Assembly (NCBI GenBank): GCA_000711775.1
Contig: ARYC01000392.1
Span: 62,001 to 126,000 of the forward strand
DNA from: Oxytricha trifallax
Taxonomy: Eukaryota; Ciliophora; Spirotrichea; Sporadotrichida; Oxytrichidae
Reading direction: 5' to 3'
DNA: 64,000 nt
Position 1 is the stretch's first letter. The number at the start of each line of letters is the position of its first letter. A program made the position numbers and the translations under genes. The notes beneath the pieces were generated by a model. That model worked only from the letters and a program-made list of their open reading frames with translations, ran no database searches and was not told where the DNA came from. Below, one piece after another: positions 57,697 to 64,000 of this stretch.

Positions 57697-59718
57697 CATC
57701 TACTTAAAAATTAATTCTACATTATTTTATTTGAAAGTATATATGTTATACTATGTGTGATCAATTTAAGGTCGGTTTTAAATAGCCTGCTTTGTGAAAT
57801 CAATCTAACTATCCCTTTTGGTTGGCTTTGCTGATATACTTTAACCTCTTGAAATAGATTTATTCGTTGACTATCCTCTCTTAATAAATAATACCAATTC
57901 TATATAAAATTCATCTTTGTTATTGGTGAGATACCTAGAATACCATTTGACATGACTTCAGAAATGGAAGATTTTTGTTTCACAAGCATTTCAACTTATT
58001 TATTGTCATAAGGAGTTTTGCCATTACTTTCAATAACTGCTTTTTCAAAGGGTAGGTACCTAAAATAAGGATCAAACTTATTTCCATCATTAGGTACTGG
58101 CATTTTAGTTCTTGAAATTGATCTCTTCTTCTTTTTGATTTTACGCTTGAGTTCTTTAGTATCCATAAACAACTTCCTATATTTCTCTTCGATTTTCTTC
58201 CTCTCTCGCTTGTCAAGCTCTCTTATGTATTAAAGCAAACTTTTCTAGTCTGTCTATTTGTTACCTTAAATGTCTTGACTCATTTACTAGAGGAAAGATT
58301 CCGCATATTTAGCGAATTCTTAGTCCTCCTTTGATTTCATGCCTCTCATTTTCTAAATAGCTTCTTTTGTCTCATTTTCAAGCATTTTTAAGAAATCTTC
58401 TTTGCTCTAATATAAAAAAGAAAAACATTAAATAAATTCTTTTCTCATACTTATTGAATCATCAGCTTTGTCATTATCTTATTAGTAAGATGATCGAGAT
58501 TATATAGATTCTTCGTAGTTTCCATCATTATCAAGCGGTACTATCTTCCCAGACATTTTTCTGTCTCTGAAACTTCTGCTTCCCTCTTTATTACTTGCTA
58601 ATCCATCTCTACTTCTAAACTTACTTTAATTATTTAAGAAGGAATTGTAATCAAATTCTTTTTACGAGAGTTCTCTCTTGAGAATTAAGTCTTCAAGCTA
58701 TTTTAGCCATTATTCATGACACTGTTTGCAGCATTAGGCTCCATTTCCATCTACTCAACCAACCCTTGCCTCTCTCCTTATGCAGTCATGAGCCTACTTT
58801 GTTCACCCTACCCAATCATATTAAGATAGATCTTCAGGTCATTCTAATCAGAAAACCTTTGATTAAGCACGTTGTAACTGCTTGGTGTCACTCCCATTTC
58901 CTCTTCATCAGATGTGTAATTTGCCTCATCAATAAAATTCAGCTCCTATTCTCTCTTTCTCCTTTCTTCCTCGAGCTCATTGACTATGCTTTAGATCGAC
59001 TGCTATAGATCGTAGATAAGTACTTGCAGCTCCTCTTTCCTTGATTATTCCATAGTAAGAGTGAGTTCCATTTCATCCACTTCACTTCTAACCTGATTCA
59101 GTAATTTCTGTTATCTTTCCTTCTCTTCCCCTTAAAGCTCAGTATCTCTCTTCATGTTGTTTAGAGCATTGTGGTCAAGTTTCTTCTTTATGATCGAAAA
59201 CTCCAGGTCATCTGCTTAATTAGAATCTTTGCCTGTTAGTTCTCTGAAAATCTCATCGAAATCAGCTTAATTATGAATAGTTGGCTTGTTATTAGAGTTT
59301 TAGTCTTTAACTTACTGGGGAGTGAGATGGTTTTAAGCTGAATAAGTCTGGAAGTCATTATTAGATTAGTTGTCATGGTTTGATGATTGATTCGCCACTA
59401 CTTTGTTGAGGATATTCTTTAAAAAGTGTAGGTGAGTTTATTTACATTCTAATTAATTACAAATTATGATTGTATGCCAGATGATGACCAGAAACTGAAG
59501 CAGGTATCTCTGATATATTGTCAGCGTGAGAAGTTTAATGATTTCCTCTATCAGTGTCTCCTTACATTCCTAAAGTATGATATTGTTGTTATTGGTTTCT
59601 TCCTCCACCAGGTGTAATATGTTACTTTTTCAATGGTGACTTTCTCTATGATTTATCAATTTTAAATTATTTCAAAGTGAGAAATTTTTGAATCTGTCGA
59701 ATTAATAAGAAATGCCAT
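57697..59718 (-). CDS. coiled-coil protein, unknown
   Basis: A likely ATG lies at 59716-59718 (MAFLINSTDSKISHFEII), then an unresolved gap near 59640-59670. TGA at 57697-57699. The main frame has long charged heptads (DEMELTLTMEQSRKEELQVL; IVNELEEERRKREQELNFI), a Ser-rich middle, a second coiled coil (YIRELDKRERKKIEEKYRK) and a basic patch KRKIKKKR. The C-terminal third is folded-looking with Trp and aromatic residues. No family recognised. Confidence 0.6.
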
Positions 59719-59815
59719 AATTTATCAGATACCATGAATTAATGCTTAGTTGCTAAAGTGCTAATTATAGTATAAATCTGGACTAATATTATAATTATAA
59801 AATATATCTTTAAAG

Positions 59816-60836
59816 ATGCAAGCAACCGGCGGAGGATCTCTAACTATCAAAGTTGTAGAGGGTAAACTCACAAGAGACACTGAAACATTCGGGTAAGCCA
59901 AAAATCAATCATTTTGAGCATTTCCTCATTACTCATGCTATAGTAAAATGGATCCATTTGTGCAAATTGAATACAATGGAAACAAGTATAAGACCAGAGT
60001 TCATCAGGGTGGTGGCAAAACTCCAAGCTGGAATCACGTAAGAATTCATTTCACATAGGATTCGTTCGATATTGAAACTTTTCTGATAGGAAATCTATAA
60101 TTAAATACGGTATAAAAAAGATTTAAAATGGGTTATAATTGCATGTTGGTGGATTGAATGATGATTTGACATTGAAAGTAATGGACGAGGATGTTACTAA
60201 GGATGATTTCGTAAGAATTTCAATCAAATTTAGCTGATCTAATATATTTACAGATCGGCATGACTTTGATCAAGATGTCTTCTTTATGCATTAACAATGG
60301 TGTCAGAGATTGGTTCTCTATTAACTATAAGACCAAGTCAGCTGGACAAGTCCTGTAAGTTACAAAAATTTTTTCTTATCAATATAGTCTTGAAACAAGA
60401 TACATTCCATCAGGAGGTGCAGGAGTTGGTGTTGGAGTTGGCGTGCAAGGTATGGCCGGTTTCTAACAACCAGTTTATCAGCAACAACCAATGATGATGC
60501 CCGGCTAACAGTTCGGTCAAGTTCCACCCATGCCACAATATCAAGTTCCACAAGGAGGTTATTAAGCTCCTCCTCAAGGATATTACCCACCACAGTAATA
60601 CCCACCCCAAGGCCAATACCCCCCAGGCTACTAGGCTCCACAAGGTCAATACCCTTAGGGATATTAATATCCCCCAGGTTACCAAGTGCCACCTCAAGGG
60701 CAATATCCTCCAGGCCAATACCCACCACAAGGTCAATATCCACCTGCTCAATACCCACCCCAAGGCCAATATCCACCAGGCTATCAGTATCCCCAGGGCC
60801 AATACCCACCAGGTTACAGCAGATGATTCAATTGAA
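59816..60836 (+). CDS. C2-domain protein with Pro/Gln/Tyr-rich tail
   Basis: ATG 59816, TGA 60834-60836. The C2 domain is split by GT-AG introns: LTIKVVEGKLTRDTETFG, then KMDPFVQIEYNGNKYKTRV, TPSWNH, LNDDLTLKVMDEDVTKDDF, IGMTLIKMSS. The Asp residues of the calcium loops (DPFV, DEDVTKDD) are present. The last exon encodes a long tail of YPPQGQYPPGYQ-like repeats. The order resembles plant SRC2-like and other small C2 proteins that bind membranes with Ca2+. One junction (60060-60150) was not fully resolved; an intron plus IES is likely. Confidence 0.8.
60560..60830 (+). repeat. YPPQGQ-type tandem coding repeat
   Basis: Imperfect units of 15-21 nt (CCACAAGGTCAATATCC...) encode Pro-Gln-Gly-Tyr motifs in the C2 protein tail; CAA/TAA/TAG all serve as Gln. 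Confidence 0.7.
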
Positions 60837-61053
60837 AATTCCCAGATTTAGTTAAATTTGTGTGAATAATAGCCTATGGGTCCATTAACAATAGAAATAT
60901 AGTTAATAAATTCTTAAAAAAATTCAAAATTCATCATTCTTATGATATTTTTCTATTTTCCTACAATAATTTTATACTGAACTTTGTATAATAACTGAGC
61001 ATACTTAGTTTCAACGTGTTACTGATACTCATTCATTTAATTTTATAATAAAT

Positions 61054-61227
61054 TCATTAATGGAAAATGTTAATACAATATATTATTTTTAGATTGAGAG
61101 ATCTAATATAGTTCTCCATATTTTTCCAATCACTCTCGAGAAGGGAGTACTACCTTACAAGTTCCTTATACTTAGATTCTTATTCAATTTAGAAAGTCAA
61201 GGTATTCTCTGTTGTCTGGTCCATCAT
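61054..61227 (-). CDS. short coiled-coil protein or first exon, unknown
   Basis: ATG 61225-61227, TGA 61054-61056, 57 aa, acidic helical (QESKYKELVRQYSLLESDWK). It may be a small protein or the first MDS of a longer one whose continuation was not found. Not recognised. Confidence 0.4.
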
Positions 61228-61375
61228 TTTGATAACACTTAGATCCATCAAATTTGAAGAAAAAATCATGTGTTATAATAAAACTATATTTAAAAAAAAT
61301 ATTAGGGAAGAAACTCCTTTAATTATTTTTAGAAATATAAAAATTGAGTTAAATATAGCTTTATTGAAATATTTT

Positions 61376-61874
61376 GGGGGGGGGGAAGTTTCCTGCACTG
61401 GTTTTTTATTTATGTTAAATTTAATAAATTTTACATTAATTAACAAATTCAATATTTTTATAACCCATTAAGTATTAAGAGCATACTGTTTATCATCGAA
61501 GAAGCTCAATAAAATATAGTCTATTATTTAAATAGGCATGGTAAGAACAAGATAAATTTAATCAGAATAACAATAACAATTGGATACAGTATATTGAATT
61601 ACTATAGTAAAGCAATTTAATATTTAAGAGACAAAACCTACAAATATCATATGAAAAATGTCAAAGTTTTTGCAATCTGAAGATAGATATTAACTATTGA
61701 TTAAGAAATAAAAGTAAAATTATAACAATGATATTAGTCTTGAGGTTGGTTTATAGTTGTTATAATGATTTATTTAATTTAAAAAATATTAAAAAATATA
61801 AAATTAAAAAAAGTGCAGGAAACTTCCCTAAATTTTTTTTGATCATAAACCAGTGCAGGAAACTTCCTCCCCCA
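61376..61874. mobile_element. GGAAGTTTCCTG-family inverted-repeat element
   Basis: Left end GGGGGGGGGGAAGTTTCCTGCACTGGTTT; right end has two inverse units (GTGCAGGAAACTTCCCT and CCAGTGCAGGAAACTTCCTCCCCC). 500 bp, AT-rich core, no ORF. The best-preserved member. Confidence 0.7.
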
Positions 61875-62093
61875 TATTTTTAATGCTAAAAATCTTATAA
61901 ACTTTTTTAAGCTATTAATTTAATTATGACTTAGTTTATGGTTTTCTATTTAAAAATAAAACTTAAAATAGTCTATCTATAAATAAAATTACTTTTAAAA
62001 ATTATTTAAAAAACGACATTTTATGGTTTATTACTAGTAATTATTATTTAGATTTATTTGACCCCTAAAATCTCTTTAATAATAATAAATTAA

Positions 62094-62643
62094 TGGGAAA
62101 ATCTAAATCAAAATCAACGATATTACTTGATAAAATATCCTTTTACTTAGATCCAATTTTTGCACTGACACTTGTGGCTCTTGCAGGCATAAGAATATGG
62201 TAGGGACTCTATACCTCCGCAGAATAAATAGTATTTCTCTCTTACTATATATTCTTTGCGTTGATTCTGATTTTGACTCTCTTTGCGAAGAAAGTGATAA
62301 ATAAATTTTTACAATGCATAATAATAATTGTATGTATGCTAACTTTTTGTATAAATAGGGAAGAAAATATATAGCATTTTTTAAAAATTGAGTGATGTAT
62401 AAGTATTTGGGTTTCTTGGACGGTGATTTTTTCAAAGCCCTGTTTTACGTATTCTTGGCAACTTTAGTATTTGCAGACTGGAGCTACTGGGTGAATTTCA
62501 TAGTAGGCTCCTGCATGGCTATTGCTAGTATATTTAATTTATTCAGATTTTTCACAAGAAAATGCAAGGGAGAAGATTTGGACAAAGCTCCTGAGAAACA
62601 AGTTGATTAATAAGCTGATAGATTGATTCTCAATTGGCCATGA
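62094..62643 (+). CDS. small four-helix membrane protein
   Basis: ATG 62094, TGA 62641-62643. First exon: a Lys/Ser-rich start, then two helices (IFALTLVALAGIRIW; VFLSYYIFFALILILTLF). After an intron near 62300-62390: YLGFLDGDFFKALFYVFLAT and WSYWVNFIVGSCMAIASIF, then a charged tail. The layout recalls COPI-associated/TVP15-type Golgi membrane proteins; similarity is only by pattern. Confidence 0.5.
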
Positions 62644-62858
62644 AATTAAACTTGAAAAATTTGTAATACATTTGCAATTTGGGTATCATGCCTGATACTT
62701 TAAAAGTATGATGGATTTATTTAAATAATATTACAGGATACTACTACATCTGATAATCATTCTACTAATTTAATTTGAAACTTCTTCTATTGAAAACAAT
62801 TATTAAATGATTAGAATATTTTAGAGAGTACATTTAAAATATATCATATTAAATCAAA

Positions 62859-64000
62859 ATGGAAAGTTTACCTTAATAAAAAGATCTAGACTTCTTGATG
62901 TCAAAATTTTCAGAAGTTGTAAGAGACAAACTTGAGGGACATTCAGAGACTGTGAATTCAATAGATATAAAGAAACCAGTTTAACAATCTGAATTCCATT
63001 AAGAAGATTCTTCGAATTACTTAGCACAACCTTAATTTCAAGATTACGGATTACTTCTGTCAGCTTCTGCAGATAAAAGCATGGCAATCTGGGATTTAAG
63101 GTTAAACAAGAGAATTATGATGATTAGCGATTCAGTAAATATTGATGATGAAATAGTCAAGGCAAAGTTCATCGGAGATCATAGTGTGATATGTGCATGG
63201 AGTAACTAAGTTGCAATATTTGATGTAAGGAAACTGATAATCGATTATTTTATTATTATTGTTAAAACCAAGTATTCTAATGAGAGAAAGCAAGTTAATT
63301 CAGCAAGGAGCAAACGATGAGATTAATGACATAGACTTTAACGTTATAGAAGAAAACAAAATTTAGCTTGCTACTTGTGATGACACTGGATAAGCTTACC
63401 TATACGAATTGAATATAAATGAAGACTAATAATACACATTAGAGCCTAAATAAACACTGTAAAATAAGCATTCAAATATTTGCTTCAAAACTATGTTTTC
63501 TAAGCAATCTCCCACTCTCTTGTACACAGCTGCTTTTGATTATAAGTTAGTGTAATGGAATTTGAAAGACCTAAAAAAGTCTTGTTCAAAAAATATAGTT
63601 GACATAGTTACCAAGAATTTTGGAGAGCAATCTCTACATTACAATCCACCCTTTATCTACTGCATGGATACATACACTTATAAAGATTCAGAATATTTAG
63701 TAGTAGGTCTAGGAAATGGCTGTTTACTAAGATTTAAGAAGAAAGATTTGTAGCTTGAAGAGATCGATGCAGATTTGCACGGGGACTAAATTTCCTCATT
63801 AATTATAAATTAAACTGATCAGATTGTAATCACAGGCTCTAATGATAAAACAATCGCTTTACACAGGATGAAAGATGATAGACTTATCGAGTAGACTTTG
63901 TTCAGGTTTGAAGTTGAAGAAAAAATAAATGAAATCGCAATTAGGAATTCATTTAGAGAGATATACGTAGCTGATTTAAGTAAAACTATATCTAAGTTTA
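62859..64000 (+). CDS. WD40-repeat protein, partial
   Basis: ATG 62859; the gene runs off the window. After an N-terminal helix come WD repeats: LLLSASADKSMAIWDLRLNK, VICAWSNQVAIFDVRK, IQLATCDDTGQAYLYELN, LLYTAAFDYKLVQWNLKDL, YLVVGLGNGCLLRFKKKD and IVITGSNDKTIALHRMKDD. A 34 bp IES (63235-63268, pointer AAAC) must be removed to give FDVRKPSILMRESK. The arrangement resembles WDR53-like propellers; a scaffold role is assumed. Confidence 0.8.
63235..63268. other. 34 bp IES, pointer AAAC
   Basis: AAAC at 63231-63234 and 63265-63268. Joining gives VAIFDVRKPSILMRES. Without excision the downstream frame is lost. Confidence 0.75.

Noticed and set aside
60360..60809. long minus-strand ORFs over the Pro/Gln repeat
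   Set aside because: They are low-complexity shadows of the repetitive C2-protein tail.
1..64000. CRISPR array, bacterial operon or viral genome
   Set aside because: Alternative nuclear code, introns, eukaryotic domain families and IES structure rule this out; no regular spaced repeats are present.

Overview
The window reads as germline (micronuclear) DNA of a ciliate that translates TAA and TAG as glutamine and uses TGA as its only stop. It is AT-rich, with about thirty closely packed protein genes on both strands. Many genes are cut by short AT-rich segments that are not GT-AG introns. Each is bounded by a short direct repeat (2-9 bp, or 11-15 bp where the insert is a retroposon), and removing the insert plus one repeat copy restores the reading frame. 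This is the signature of internal eliminated sequences (IESs) and pointers, so the coding pieces are macronuclear-destined segments (MDSs). Short IESs plus a transposon with C4A4-like ends point to a spirotrich/hypotrich; the species cannot be told. Ordinary GT-AG introns (about 25-110 nt) also occur.

Layout. 1-2.0 kb: ABC transporter (-), an orphan + strand coding piece and a small gene (-). 2.4-6.2 kb: PH plus leucine-rich-repeat protein (+). 6.4-9.1 kb: membrane protein (-) and a thiol dioxygenase of the ADO/PCO family (-). 9.4-13.3 kb: Gln-rich protein, zinc-finger protein, small MORN protein. 13.4-17.5 kb: unknown gene holding a 1.77 kb transposon IES. 17.7-22.5 kb: SAS-6-like protein (+), PRELI/MSF1-like protein (-), SHIPPO/ODF3-type protein (-). 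23.2-32.3 kb: three MORN paralogues, one of them dead, with a Vti1-type SNARE (-) between. 32.7-38.8 kb: alpha-kinase gene with many IESs, one of 2 kb holding nested inverted-repeat elements. 39.1-41.2 kb: cathepsin Z-like protease and an unknown gene. 41.9-48.6 kb: a Rap1-like BRCT-Myb-RCT protein whose two parts lie 5.3 kb apart, the gap filled with repeats and degenerate genes. 48.7-52.1 kb: unknown gene broken by a retroposon, then a second cathepsin Z. 52.1-59.7 kb: large cysteine-rich receptor-like membrane protein and a coiled-coil protein. 59.8-64 kb: C2-domain protein, two small genes and a partial WD40 protein.

Mobile DNA is abundant: a retroposon family with flanking duplications and an (AAT/ATC)n tail, a TBE-like transposon, and at least three inverted-repeat families without a transposase. 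Several sit inside genes as the IES itself, and for the retroposons the target duplication serves as the pointer. All calls are from reading the sequence; no database search was run. Gene boundaries marked approximate reflect exons or MDSs that could not be joined with certainty.
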